Assembly: GCA_030043455.1 (NCBI GenBank)
Contig: JASHXQ010000130.1
Coordinates: 1 to 13,313 of the forward strand
Length of the DNA: 13,313 nt
Origin: Nitrososphaerales archaeon
Lineage (GTDB): Archaea; Thermoproteota; Nitrososphaeria; Nitrososphaerales; CADDZS01
Reading direction: 5' to 3'
Every line of letters starts with the position of its first letter. Positions within the stretch are counted from its first letter, which is position 1. A program made the position numbers and the translations under genes. Positions 5,415 through 12,491 of this stretch are shown piece by piece. The notes below the pieces were generated by a model. That model worked only from the letters and a program-made list of their open reading frames with translations, had not been told where the DNA came from and made no database searches.

Positions 5415-6135
5415 TCCAGACAGGACTTCCTCTGGAAAATAATCTCGTCGCTACTGCTATGATTGTTACGATGGCCAGCGCGATTACAAGGGGATAATCC
5501 ACTGAGACATAGAGGATCAAAACCGCCCCTACCAGAGCTCCCACAAACATCGACGCGATCGAAAGCAACCGGCGGCCCAATCTCGATCCGGTACCGCCAG
5601 CCAGGCTACTATCTGCCCCGATACCAGTGATGGTCAGCGTGAGCACGGTGGTGGTAAGATCTGGCACGGCGAGCTTCCTGGCCGCTGCGTTTTGAATTCC
5701 CATGGAGATCGCGAGAGCGATGATCACCCCGTAACTGACGATCTCCGGAAGGGGTCTTGCGGCAAGTGTTACGAGAAGAACGGCAATCCCAATGAGCAGG
5801 ATCTTCAGTACGGCCGAGTAGCCGAGGATGAGCCCGCGATGGTGGGCGATGTGAGCATGCATCCAGCCACTGCTGAAACTTCCAACAATAAAGGCGGCTA
5901 TAGCTGCAAGCGAAAATCCCACCGAGAAACCCTTCGCTCCAGCTAGGGCAAACGCGAGAAAGACGACATTGCCAGTCATGTTGGCGACGAACACGTGTCC
6001 CAGCACTAAGTAACTGAAGGAATCGACCAAGCCGGTAACGATCGTCAGACCTAGCAAGAGAGGGGGAAGCGGCCCATCCTTACTGCTGAGCGAAGGATAG
6101 AGCGTCTCGCGGACTTCAGTGAAAAAGGAAGCCAT
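5401..6135 (-). CDS. YoaK/DUF1275-family membrane protein
   Basis: A 244-residue polytopic membrane protein of the DUF1275/YoaK family. The diagnostic segment is GLVDSFSYLVLGHVFVANMTGN (about 35-56), followed by hydrophobic helices at about 57-70, 75-90, 105-130, 135-150 and two near the C-terminus (195-213, 218-235). The middle ISMGIQNAAARKLAVPDLTTTVLTLTITG is also characteristic: members carry a GxQNA motif and a TTVLT helix. The biochemical role is not established; transport is often supposed. The ATG at 6135 is preceded by a TATA-like AATTTATC about 40 bases upstream. It diverges from the Cys/Met enzyme gene and its 3' end overlaps the DUF998 fragment by 14 bases. Confidence 0.88.
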   Translation of the reverse strand: MASFFTEVRETLYPSLSSKDGPLPPLLLGLTIVTGLVDSFSYLVLGHVFVANMTGNVVFLAFALAGAKGFSVGFSLAAIAAFIVGSFSSGWMHAHIAHHRGLILGYSAVLKILLIGIAVLLVTLAARPLPEIVSYGVIIALAISMGIQNAAARKLAVPDLTTTVLTLTITGIGADSSLAGGTGSRLGRRLLSIASMFVGALVGAVLILYVSVDYPLVIALAIVTIIAVATRLFSRGSPVWIKPG

Positions 6136-6172
6136 GCAAGTTACCGGATCATCGGTGGACGACTGAGAGCTA

Positions 6173-6182
6173 GATAAATTTC
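6173..6182 (-). promoter_or_regulatory. TATA-like element of the YoaK/DUF1275 gene
   Basis: On the minus strand GAAATTTATC lies about 40 bases before the ATG at 6135, with purines (GAGAAA) upstream as in an archaeal BRE. Confidence 0.4.
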
Positions 6183-6221
6183 TCCTTGCGGGAATGAAGC
6201 TCCTTTCCCGAATTGAATCAG

Positions 6222-6239
6222 GGAAAAGAAATCTTTTCC
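6222..6239. repeat. 18-bp palindrome between divergent YoaK and Cys/Met genes
   Basis: GGAAAAGA-AA-TCTTTTCC has two perfect 8-bp arms with a 2-base centre. TTTCCC at 6204-6209 could pair instead with GGGAAA at 6221-6226, so two mutually exclusive dyads overlap. It sits about 22 bases upstream of the Cys/Met TATA-like element, in operator position. The protein binding it is unknown. Confidence 0.5.
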
Positions 6240-6259
6240 AACTTGCGATCGAAGGAAGG

Positions 6260-6275
6260 CATAATAGCTATTTTT
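6260..6275 (+). promoter_or_regulatory. TATA-like element of the Cys/Met enzyme gene
   Basis: The AT-rich CATAATAGCTATTTTT lies about 25-30 bases before the TTG at 6295. No Shine-Dalgarno sequence intervenes, which suggests a leaderless or near-leaderless transcript starting on TTG. Confidence 0.4.
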
Positions 6276-6294
6276 CGTCACTGTCTACCTTGAC

Positions 6295-7479
6295 TTGACC
6301 AGTAGAGAGTACAAGCACATCGAAACCAAATTGATTCATGCGGGCGAGCCCACTCCGAAAATTCTCGGGGCAGTCAATGTACCGATCTTTCAGTCGGCAA
6401 TGTTCGAAACACTCGGTGAGAAAGATTACGACAGCGTCCGGTATATTCGCCTAAACAATACTCCCAACCACCAGGCACTTCGTGAAAAGCTGGCTGCATT
6501 GGAAAATGCTGAGGATGCTCTTGTGACTGCAAGCGGCATGGCCGCGATTTCTACAACGCTTCTCACGTTCCTCTCAAAAGGAGATCATCTGCTTGCGCAG
6601 AACTGCCTGTACGGCGGTACGCATGAGTTCGTGATGAGAGATCTCGAGGGGTTTGGCATATCTCACGACTTTATCGATCCGAACGATCCGGCTGATTGGG
6701 AAAGAAAGATCCGGCCGAGCACGAAGGCGATCTACGTCGAGGCTATGACGAATCCTCTTCTGGAAGTCGCGGATCACAAACGAGTAGTAGAATTTGCAAA
6801 ATCCAAGAAATTAATTTCGATCATCGATAATACCTTTGCAACCCCGATTAACTTCCGTCCGCCCGAGCTGGGTTTTGATCTCTCGCTGCACAGTGCTACC
6901 AAGTACCTCAACGGGCACTCTGACATTGTTGGGGGCGCTATAATCGGTAGAGCTGAGCTGGTTGGAAAGATAAAGCACCGTCTGAATCATCTCGGGGGAA
7001 GCATGGATCCCCACGCCTGCTTTTTGCTCCACCGGGGAATGAAGACCCTCGCCCTGCGGATGCGCCAGCACAACGAGAGCGCCCTAAAAATCGCCGAGTT
7101 TCTGGAAGGCCATCCGGCGGTGACAAGAGTAAACTATCCCGGTCTCGAAAGCCACCCGCAACACTCTCGAGCCAAAGAGCTCTTCAGCGGTTACGGCGGG
7201 ATGATGAGCTTCGAGCTCGTGGGAGGCCAGGAAGCTGCGAATCGTCTCCTGAAGAATGTCACCATCCCGATTACAGCACCGAGTCTCGGCGGCGTGCAAA
7301 GTCTGATCACTATTCCGGCCACGACATCGCACGCAGGAATGACAAGAGAAGACCGATTGGAACTGGGGATAACTGACGGGCTGATTCGCTTCTCGGTCGG
7401 AATCGAAGCTATCGAAGATCTGATCGATGATCTCAAACAGGCGCTCGAAGTCTCGAGTACTCCTAAGCTAGCTGCCTAG
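6295..7479 (+). CDS. Cys/Met-metabolism PLP-dependent transsulfuration enzyme
   Basis: A 394-residue, full-length member of PF01053, which includes cystathionine gamma-synthase and beta/gamma-lyase, methionine gamma-lyase and O-acylhomoserine sulfhydrylase. PLP-site residues in order: Y50/R52 of YIRLNN (phosphate contact from the neighbouring subunit), SGMAAI (80-85), Y106 in LYGGTH stacking on the ring, D178 in IIDNTFATP contacting the pyridine nitrogen, and K203 in HSATKYLNGHSD forming the Schiff base. The C-terminal domain carries ITAPSLGGVQSLITIPA and LIRFSVGIEAIEDLIDDL, both family signatures. The usual YSRxxNPT reads YIRLNNTPN, a small variation. Exact chemistry cannot be set by sequence alone. 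It is a cytosolic tetramer in known members. The only suitable start is TTG at 6295, and the first internal ATG (residue 36) would cut conserved sequence. It converges on the GlcD-like gene with a 14-base gap. Confidence 0.9.
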   Translation: MTSREYKHIETKLIHAGEPTPKILGAVNVPIFQSAMFETLGEKDYDSVRYIRLNNTPNHQALREKLAALENAEDALVTASGMAAISTTLLTFLSKGDHLLAQNCLYGGTHEFVMRDLEGFGISHDFIDPNDPADWERKIRPSTKAIYVEAMTNPLLEVADHKRVVEFAKSKKLISIIDNTFATPINFRPPELGFDLSLHSATKYLNGHSDIVGGAIIGRAELVGKIKHRLNHLGGSMDPHACFLLHRGMKTLALRMRQHNESALKIAEFLEGHPAVTRVNYPGLESHPQHSRAKELFSGYGGMMSFELVGGQEAANRLLKNVTIPITAPSLGGVQSLITIPATTSHAGMTREDRLELGITDGLIRFSVGIEAIEDLIDDLKQALEVSSTPKLAA

Positions 7480-7493
7480 TTTCCAGTATTGCT

Positions 7494-8873
7494 CTAACTA
7501 TCTTCCAGAGTGAAGAACTTTCCGGGATTCAAAATATTGTTCGGATCCCACTGCTTCTTCAAGAGTCTCATGAGGTCAAGCACTTCCTTCCCGTTGCTTT
7601 TCCGGAGCTGGGCTTCTGCAAAGGTAATCTTCTGTTCTCCCACCCCGTGCTCCCCTGTAACAGATCCACCAACTTCAATCGCGTAGTTGCAAATATCTGC
7701 GAACGCCTCATCAGCGATCTCCTTTGTACTGTCATCGAAAAGTATGCTCGGGTGTATATTGCCGTCGCCGGCGTGCCCCCCGGTAGGGATGCGTAGCCCG
7801 TATTTCTTGGAAATTTCTTTAACGAACTGGAGATAGTTCACAAGCTTGTCGATCGGCACTACCACGTCCTCGGTATGGATCGACGTACCGAGCGACTTCA
7901 GCCCCATGTAGTTGAGCATCCGTGAGTTATACAATCGCTCCTCGTCGGCGTCGTCCTTGGCTATGTAATTACCTGAGGAGCCGCACTCTTCACAGATTTT
8001 CAGGAGCTCCTTCAACCGGGAATCTGTTTCGATGAATAGAATCGCCTCGCCCTCGGGAACGCCCAATTCAAAAGCTTCGTTGACCGAGTGCATCGTGTCC
8101 CTATCCATGAATTCGAGAAGAATGGGCTGGATGCGATTCTCCCGGAGTTTCTGGATCGCTTTTCCAGCGGACTCCCAGTCATCGAAAAAGACGAGCAGCC
8201 GCTTGTGGTCAGCATTTTTGGCCGGCAAGGGAGTGATCTTCACCCAGGCTTCCGTGATCAATCCAAGTGTACCTTCGCTACCACACATCAAGTGGACGAA
8301 ATCGTAACCCACGCGATTTTTGGGGAGGGGTTCGCCGAATTTTACCGTAGCTCCATCCGCGAGGACCACTCTCACCGACATTACCCAATCTTTGACCGTA
8401 CCGTACCGGAAACACTTCATTCCGCCGGAGTTTTCCGCGATTGCTCCACCAATAGTACACCACGGAGTGCTCCCCGGATCCGGGGGAAAGAAAAATCCGA
8501 ATTTCTTCAGCTCCTCGTTAAGATCCTCCAGAACCACCCCGGCTTCCGCATGAGCGTACCAGTTTACGGTATCGATCTTGACGATCTTTTTCATTCTGGT
8601 GAAATCGATCACGAGCGCGCCGTGGGCCGAGGATGCGCCAGTGAGACTTGTCCCAGCACCCCGGCCGACGATCGGAGTTTTGGTTTCGCTCGCCCACCCT
8701 ACAATTTTCGCTACCTGTTCCGTGGACTCGGGGCGCAGCACCATTAGAGGTTGCGACGGGTAATCCGCCATGTCCTTGAGGTAATCCTGAATTTTCTCCT
8801 CGTTGGTCACTCCAGGTCGGAGGATGTTTTCCTCCCCCAGAAGATCCGTGAAAAACTCGAGTGACGACTTCAA
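7494..8873 (-). CDS. GlcD-like FAD-binding oxidase (glycolate / D-lactate dehydrogenase type)
   Basis: A 459-residue flavoprotein of the FAD_binding_4 plus FAD-oxidase C-terminal family, like glycolate oxidase GlcD and D-lactate dehydrogenase. FAD domain: RPESTEQV (48-55), the pyrophosphate loop PIVGRGAGTSLTG (67-79), PPDPGS (130-135), TIGGAIAENSGGMKC (140-154) and RYGT (156-159). Substrate domain: GGHAGDGNIHPS (365-376), whose histidines help bind the 2-hydroxyacid and metal in the family, then TGEHGVGEQK (406-415) and the ending WDPNNILNPGKF. It oxidises a 2-hydroxyacid to a 2-oxoacid and passes electrons to an unknown acceptor. No [4Fe-4S] extension is fused. The start is TTG at 8873; a TAA lies 4 codons upstream in frame. 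It follows the S9 peptidase gene by 21 bases in the same operon. Substrate is uncertain. Confidence 0.9.
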   Translation of the reverse strand: MKSSLEFFTDLLGEENILRPGVTNEEKIQDYLKDMADYPSQPLMVLRPESTEQVAKIVGWASETKTPIVGRGAGTSLTGASSAHGALVIDFTRMKKIVKIDTVNWYAHAEAGVVLEDLNEELKKFGFFFPPDPGSTPWCTIGGAIAENSGGMKCFRYGTVKDWVMSVRVVLADGATVKFGEPLPKNRVGYDFVHLMCGSEGTLGLITEAWVKITPLPAKNADHKRLLVFFDDWESAGKAIQKLRENRIQPILLEFMDRDTMHSVNEAFELGVPEGEAILFIETDSRLKELLKICEECGSSGNYIAKDDADEERLYNSRMLNYMGLKSLGTSIHTEDVVVPIDKLVNYLQFVKEISKKYGLRIPTGGHAGDGNIHPSILFDDSTKEIADEAFADICNYAIEVGGSVTGEHGVGEQKITFAEAQLRKSNGKEVLDLMRLLKKQWDPNNILNPGKFFTLEDS

Positions 8874-8894
8874 TCTGATCTTTTAACTTTGGAA

Positions 8895-10868
8895 CTATTC
8901 CTTTTTCAAGTACTCTGCGAAGAACTTGGCGATCTCGGTGTAGCATTTCACCCGGTTCGGAAACTTCATCACGTCGTGGCCCTCGTCCTGAAAGAGTAAA
9001 TAATTCACAGGGATTCCCCGGGATTTTAGTCTCTCCGCTACGTCGCGCGTCTCGGCTTCTACGACTCTCGGATCATTTTTACCCTGGATGAGCATCATGG
9101 CACATTTTACCTCATCTATGTACGTTGAAGGGGATCGTTCCACAAACAAATCCCGGTTAGTCACAGGATCTCCCAGTGAAAGCGCGAAGATGTTCCTCCA
9201 TGTTTCAGGGAGCCGTTCCATGAAACTGATCAGGTTATAGGGGCCGAACATATCCACGCCCGCCTTCCACAGATCGGGGTGTCGCGAAACGAGGGTGAGG
9301 GTCATGTAACCGCCGTACGAGCGGCCGATCACGCCCCGGCGAGTGGAGTCGACCCGAGGTTCGGATTTTTCCAGCATCTTCAGACCCTCCACCTGATCTA
9401 GGCGATCCTTGCCTCCCCAGTCGTGGTCCACCATCTTCATGAACCGCAGACCGTACCCCGTGCTGCCCCGTACGTTAGGGACGAATACTGCGAAACCGTG
9501 AAGAGTCAGATACTGAATCAGTGGCATGGAAAACCAGGTGAAATCCGGACGCTCCTGACCCTGGGGGCCTCCGTGGACGTAGAGGATGAGAGGGTAGGGC
9601 GGAGTTAAAGCTAGATTTTCAGCCGGCAAATACAACCTAGCGCTGATTCGCTCACCATCAAAACTCGCGTAGCTCTTATCCTCTCCTTTCGAAAGAAGGT
9701 TTTGGGGGATGCCTAACACTCGCTCCATCGATAGTGGTGTATACGTCATTTTTCCCCGGACGACTTCTGTCAAGTAGAGCTGAGAAGGTTCCACCGCAGT
9801 GGTAAACGAAAAGGCGTAACCACGAACACCAGATTTTTTCTTGGCTGATGAAACCCAGGGTTTGAATCCCAGAACGACACCCTGGGCTACCGGCTGTTTT
9901 CCAACGATAGTACTTTCTAGAATAAAGTCATTAGTTGCTTTCCCGGAGGACTTGCTAACTTTCCGTACAAATCTACCTTCGTAAATCCAGCTGCACCCGT
10001 CGATGTTGTATCTCAGGAGGTAGCGATCGCCATCGATTTTCTCCACATCCTCCAGCTCGCCCACCCCCCGATGCTTCGTGCCATGCACCGTAACTTTCTC
10101 AAGTACAGACGGATTCGCGAAATCCAGATAGGCCAAAGATCCGCTGTCGTCCATGAGAGTCGTTCGGAACAGCAGGCCTTTGTCGCCTTCCACGAAATTA
10201 CAGGTGTTAATCCCGGAGGGTGGATACTCTTTACCCGCCTCACGCTTTTCCAGAGGCGTGCCGAAGAGGAGCTGCCGCTCTCCTCCGCCATCCTTCCAAA
10301 GGTAGAGCACGTTGTCGGCTGCTGTGTACCCATCTACAAGTACCACCTTGGAGTTAGTGCGGTTCTTACCTGCGGGATAGTTGAGGTACTTGCTCCTCCC
10401 AAGAGAAGTTTCCTTGCCGGTCTTCAGGTTGTGGCGGATGGCTTCGTACTCTCCCGACTTGCGGTCGTCCCGGACAAAGTACGCAACGCAGGCGACTCTA
10501 TCATAGTTGGTGCAGCCCAGCTGTTGATTCGCATACTTTTCCCCAAAGACCCTCTCCGGGATTCCACCTTCTAGAGGAATCAGTGAAGGCTGATAGTTTT
10601 CGTCGCCGTCGTGGTCGATACCGACGAGGATTTTTTGGATCGCTGGAAAGACAACAAAGGACTCCCCCAGCATCAGGTGAGGGTTCTGGAGTGCAATTCC
10701 CGGAGGTAGGAGGAGCTCCGGAAGGCTTCCCTTCTTTTTCATCCGGTACAGACTGAGCTGCCCGCTCATGTTGCTCAAGAAGTAGACGTGGTCGTCTACC
10801 AGCTGCGGTGAGAGCATATGCCTCGCAGAAAGTAGCGATTCAATCGGGAAGGAGCGACCGATTTGCAT
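8895..10868 (-). CDS. S9-family serine peptidase (prolyl-oligopeptidase / acylaminoacyl-peptidase type)
   Basis: A 657-residue two-domain peptidase. Residues about 10-395 form the beta-propeller, with blade-like repeats such as LVDDHVYFLSNMSGQLSLYRM and DNVLYLWKDGGGERQLL. Residues about 400-657 form the alpha/beta-hydrolase domain: HGGP (432-435, oxyanion region), NVRGSTGYG (465-473), nucleophile S517 in GRSYGGY, acid D599 in QGKNDPRV, and H631 in DEGHD. The triad is complete. There is no signal peptide, so it acts in the cytoplasm on short peptides; endo- versus acylaminoacyl-specificity is not decidable. The ATG at 10868 lies about 27 bases after a TATA-like element, so the transcript is nearly leaderless. 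It leads the operon with the GlcD-like oxidase; no functional link between the two is obvious. Confidence 0.92.
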   Translation of the reverse strand: MQIGRSFPIESLLSARHMLSPQLVDDHVYFLSNMSGQLSLYRMKKKGSLPELLLPPGIALQNPHLMLGESFVVFPAIQKILVGIDHDGDENYQPSLIPLEGGIPERVFGEKYANQQLGCTNYDRVACVAYFVRDDRKSGEYEAIRHNLKTGKETSLGRSKYLNYPAGKNRTNSKVVLVDGYTAADNVLYLWKDGGGERQLLFGTPLEKREAGKEYPPSGINTCNFVEGDKGLLFRTTLMDDSGSLAYLDFANPSVLEKVTVHGTKHRGVGELEDVEKIDGDRYLLRYNIDGCSWIYEGRFVRKVSKSSGKATNDFILESTIVGKQPVAQGVVLGFKPWVSSAKKKSGVRGYAFSFTTAVEPSQLYLTEVVRGKMTYTPLSMERVLGIPQNLLSKGEDKSYASFDGERISARLYLPAENLALTPPYPLILYVHGGPQGQERPDFTWFSMPLIQYLTLHGFAVFVPNVRGSTGYGLRFMKMVDHDWGGKDRLDQVEGLKMLEKSEPRVDSTRRGVIGRSYGGYMTLTLVSRHPDLWKAGVDMFGPYNLISFMERLPETWRNIFALSLGDPVTNRDLFVERSPSTYIDEVKCAMMLIQGKNDPRVVEAETRDVAERLKSRGIPVNYLLFQDEGHDVMKFPNRVKCYTEIAKFFAEYLKKE

Positions 10869-10890
10869 GCGGACTGTTTGAAATTTGGTT

Positions 10891-10900
10891 ATGATTTAAG
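10891..10900 (-). promoter_or_regulatory. TATA-like element of the S9 peptidase gene
   Basis: Minus-strand CTTAAATCAT lies about 27 bases before the ATG at 10868, a spacing that predicts transcription starting within a few bases of the start codon. Confidence 0.45.
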
Positions 10901-10974
10901 ACTACGCGATTTCGCCCGTTCCCGTCACAAGTTGTTGGAATCCCTATCAGAACAATCGGGCAACTCTAACAGAG

Positions 10975-10998
10975 TAAGCCTTGAGAAAGCAAGGCTTA
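10975..10998. repeat. Hairpin 1 of the intergenic cluster
   Basis: TAAGCCTTG (10975-10983) and CAAGGCTTA (10990-10998) are perfect 9-bp arms around the 6-base loop AGAAAG. It lies in the 282-base gap between the divergent S9 peptidase gene and the small membrane-protein gene. Confidence 0.6.
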
Positions 10999-11001
10999 GC
11001 T

Positions 11002-11020
11002 GTTTCACTCGCTTTGAAAC
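11002..11020. repeat. Hairpin 2 of the intergenic cluster
   Basis: GTTTCA (11002-11007) pairs with TGAAAC (11015-11020) around a 7-base loop, only 3 bases after hairpin 1. It is shorter than its neighbours and could be chance alone, but its placement in a row suggests a structured RNA or regulatory region. Confidence 0.4.
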
Positions 11021-11023
11021 GTT

Positions 11024-11063
11024 ACAAATAAAAACGAAAATCTGATCTTGATCGAAGATCAGA
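11024..11063 (-). terminator. Hairpin plus T-rich tail, terminator-like for leftward transcription
   Basis: TCTGATCTT (11041-11049) and AAGATCAGA (11055-11063) form a perfect 9-bp stem with a 5-base loop. Read on the minus strand it is followed by TTTTCGTTTTTATTTG, the layout of an intrinsic terminator. No minus-strand gene ends nearby (the DUF1269 gene stops at 11826), so it would stop an unannotated leftward transcript or insulate the S9 peptidase promoter. Confidence 0.45.
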
Positions 11064-11108
11064 AATTGTCGTTCATAATGAAACTGGCCATTGTTCTATC
11101 CATTTTCT

Positions 11109-11117
11109 TGTATATTG
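11109..11117 (+). promoter_or_regulatory. TATA-like element of the 88-residue membrane-protein gene
   Basis: TGTATATTG lies about 37 bases before the ATG at 11151, which predicts a leader of roughly 10-15 bases containing GGACGGA. Confidence 0.45.
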
Positions 11118-11150
11118 TAACTCTTCACTAGATCATCGGACGGAAAATCA

Positions 11151-11417
11151 ATGACAGTTGCTGGGCGAAATCCTAGAAGTTACGAACGCTCCGAGAATGA
11201 AGGTGGTATCTCTTTGATCGTGACCGGAATTATCGTTTTTACAGTCAGCATTTTGATCATGTTATTCTTCTACGCGACTTGCATGACTTCTGGTGTTCCG
11301 GATTTTCTCTCAAGCACATGTGATGAATATCCTATTTTCGTGCTTCCGATTCTTGTTATGATTGGAGCTTCCGGAATTGCTATCACGACGAGCGGATTAA
11401 TCTCTCGCAACAAGTAA
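11151..11417 (+). CDS. Small two-helix membrane protein, unknown
   Basis: An 88-residue protein I do not recognise. It has a polar N-terminus of about 18 residues (MTVAGRNPRSYERSENEG), a first TM helix at about 20-41 (SLIVTGIIVFTVSILIMLFF), a loop with two cysteines (C44 and C57), a second helix at about 61-83 rich in Ile and Gly, and the short basic tail SRNK. It is likely real: it has an ATG, a good TATA-like element at a sensible distance, and a layout common among small archaeal membrane proteins. The region is more AT-rich than its neighbours and the gene stands alone, flanked by non-coding sequence on both sides, so it may be recently acquired or lineage-specific. The paired loop cysteines could form a disulfide on the outer face; that is inference. 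Confidence 0.65.
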   Translation: MTVAGRNPRSYERSENEGGISLIVTGIIVFTVSILIMLFFYATCMTSGVPDFLSSTCDEYPIFVLPILVMIGASGIAITTSGLISRNK

Positions 11418-11825
11418 GGGCAGACGTAAGATTCTCTCACCCGGAACTGGTCACTGTTTTCCTGGAAACAAATCATCCGAAGAATTGGCAGAACCTGCGA
11501 ATTTTGCTCAATTGGACAATGAATTGGACTAATCTCGATCCAGAGAGATTCAAACCGTCAATGGCCATTGTAGGCACAGATGTGGATCAACCTCGTAGGG
11601 GCCTCCTCGTCTTTTAGGGCAATTTATCTCAATTTGATGTTTATAAAAAAGGAATCCGAAACGAGAGCTGGAAATATTCCTTTCTAATCACTCGCTCGGA
11701 TTGTTGCAATACCTTTTAGCCGATTTTCAGTTCGACACTCTTGGACTATTGTGGCGCCGGTGCGGGAGTCTTGAGCTTGAAGGTAGCTGTCCCTCGCCGT
11801 TCATATTGGACGCCCCTGATGAATT
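11418..11825. other. 408-base stretch without a recognisable gene
   Basis: No convincing coding frame was found on either strand. It holds a strong TATA-like TTTATAAAAAA at 11640-11650 with no gene behind it. An 8-bp inverted repeat (AAAGGAAT 11648-11655 / ATTCCTTT 11676-11683) has a 20-base spacer. A second, interlocking repeat pairs ATCCGA (11653-11658) with TCGGAT (11696-11701), flanked by GAG/CTC. The heptamer ATTGGAC occurs twice, 13 bases apart, near 11514 and 11527. A non-coding RNA is possible but not shown. Confidence 0.4.
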
Positions 11826-12356
11826 CTAGGCGGTCGCAGAGACTGGCATCGCTGTAGCAGGCATGGTGCCGAAGGCGTCTTTGAGTTTCTGCTCCTGGTC
11901 TGCGGACAGCGAGGTCCTCAGAACCCTCGGGTGTAGCGGAACAAGCATGGGAACCACTCTGTCAATCTTGACATCGTCCGCCAGAATGAAAAGAGCCGAG
12001 TCGCCCGGCTGGATGGCTTGCTCGATCTGCTTCATGAAATCCTTGCTGATTCCATAGTTGGCAAAGTGCCCGAAAATCGCTCCACCCACAGCACCGACGA
12101 CTACCCCCACCACCGGCACCAGAAAGATCAGCCCGATGAGCAGCCCCCAGAAGGCTCCACCCAAAGCGGCTATTCCGGTAAACCTTGGTTCCTGTTTTAT
12201 TTTGACCTGGCCGTCGGCTTTCCTCACGACTGAAACTACCTGATCCAGTTTGAGCACGTACTGCTTGTCGAGTTCGATTAGTTTGTCCCTTGCGGTCATC
12301 GCTGTGTCTTCTCCGTCGAAGGCTAGAACTAGCATATCCCTCATTTCTCCATCCAC
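11826..12356 (-). CDS. DUF1269 (COG4803-like) membrane-associated protein
   Basis: A 176-residue protein matching DUF1269. An N-terminal ferredoxin-like half begins MLVLAFDGEDTAMTARDKLIEL and continues VVSVVRKADGQVKIKQE. A Gly-rich hydrophobic hairpin follows (about 65-97), consisting of GAFWGLLIGLIFLVPVVGVVVGAVGG, a glycine-zipper-like membrane segment. The C-terminal half has the family core YGISKDFMKQIEQAIQPGDSALFIL and a strand near VVPMLVPLHPRVLRTSL. The last 15 residues are Ala/Pro-rich and probably disordered. Function is unknown; membrane-insertion or stress roles have been supposed. GGAGGAGAGGTGG directly before the ATG at 12356 is a strong ribosome-binding site, which could also serve the ATG at residue 5. 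An operator-like dyad and a TATA-like element lie upstream. Confidence 0.85.
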   Translation of the reverse strand: MDGEMRDMLVLAFDGEDTAMTARDKLIELDKQYVLKLDQVVSVVRKADGQVKIKQEPRFTGIAALGGAFWGLLIGLIFLVPVVGVVVGAVGGAIFGHFANYGISKDFMKQIEQAIQPGDSALFILADDVKIDRVVPMLVPLHPRVLRTSLSADQEQKLKDAFGTMPATAMPVSATA

Positions 12357-12372
12357 CTCTCCTCCACGATGA

Positions 12373-12390
12373 GATTACCTCGTGGTGAAA
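12373..12390. promoter_or_regulatory. Weaker TrmB-type operator candidate before the DUF1269 gene
   Basis: GATTACC-TCGT-GGTGAAA resembles the two other sites. The minus strand reads TTTCACC-N4-GGTAATC against the consensus TGTYACC-N5-GGTAACA. The half-site GAGGTAA is intact, but the spacer is one base shorter. It lies between the TATA-like element (12401-12411) and the start codon, the repressor position. Confidence 0.3.
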
Positions 12391-12400
12391 CCGCCAGCGA

Positions 12401-12411
12401 GTTCTATTTAC
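12401..12411 (-). promoter_or_regulatory. TATA-like element of the DUF1269 gene
   Basis: Minus-strand GTAAATAGAAC lies about 50 bases before the ATG at 12356. This leaves room for a leader of about 25 bases that carries the strong Shine-Dalgarno sequence. Confidence 0.35.
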
Positions 12412-12491
12412 CAATTTGGGAAAGTGTTATACTAGAAGATTCTACCAGCATGAAAGCCCAATCCTGCCCTAGTTCGTTATTCGAACAGTAT

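Noticed and set aside
6136..6150. GGTAAC half-site just upstream of the YoaK start
   Set aside because: Only one half-site; no second arm at the right distance.
11742..11829. Minus-strand frame with a protein-like tail (RGTATFKLKTPAPAPQ) after the DUF1269 stop
   Set aside because: It continues a shadow frame of the DUF1269 gene, has no start codon after the last stop (11962), and matches no family I know; composition alone is not evidence.
12472..12486. GTTCG/CGAAC hairpin after the flavoprotein gene as terminator
   Set aside because: The stem is only 5 bp and no T-run follows on the transcribed strand.
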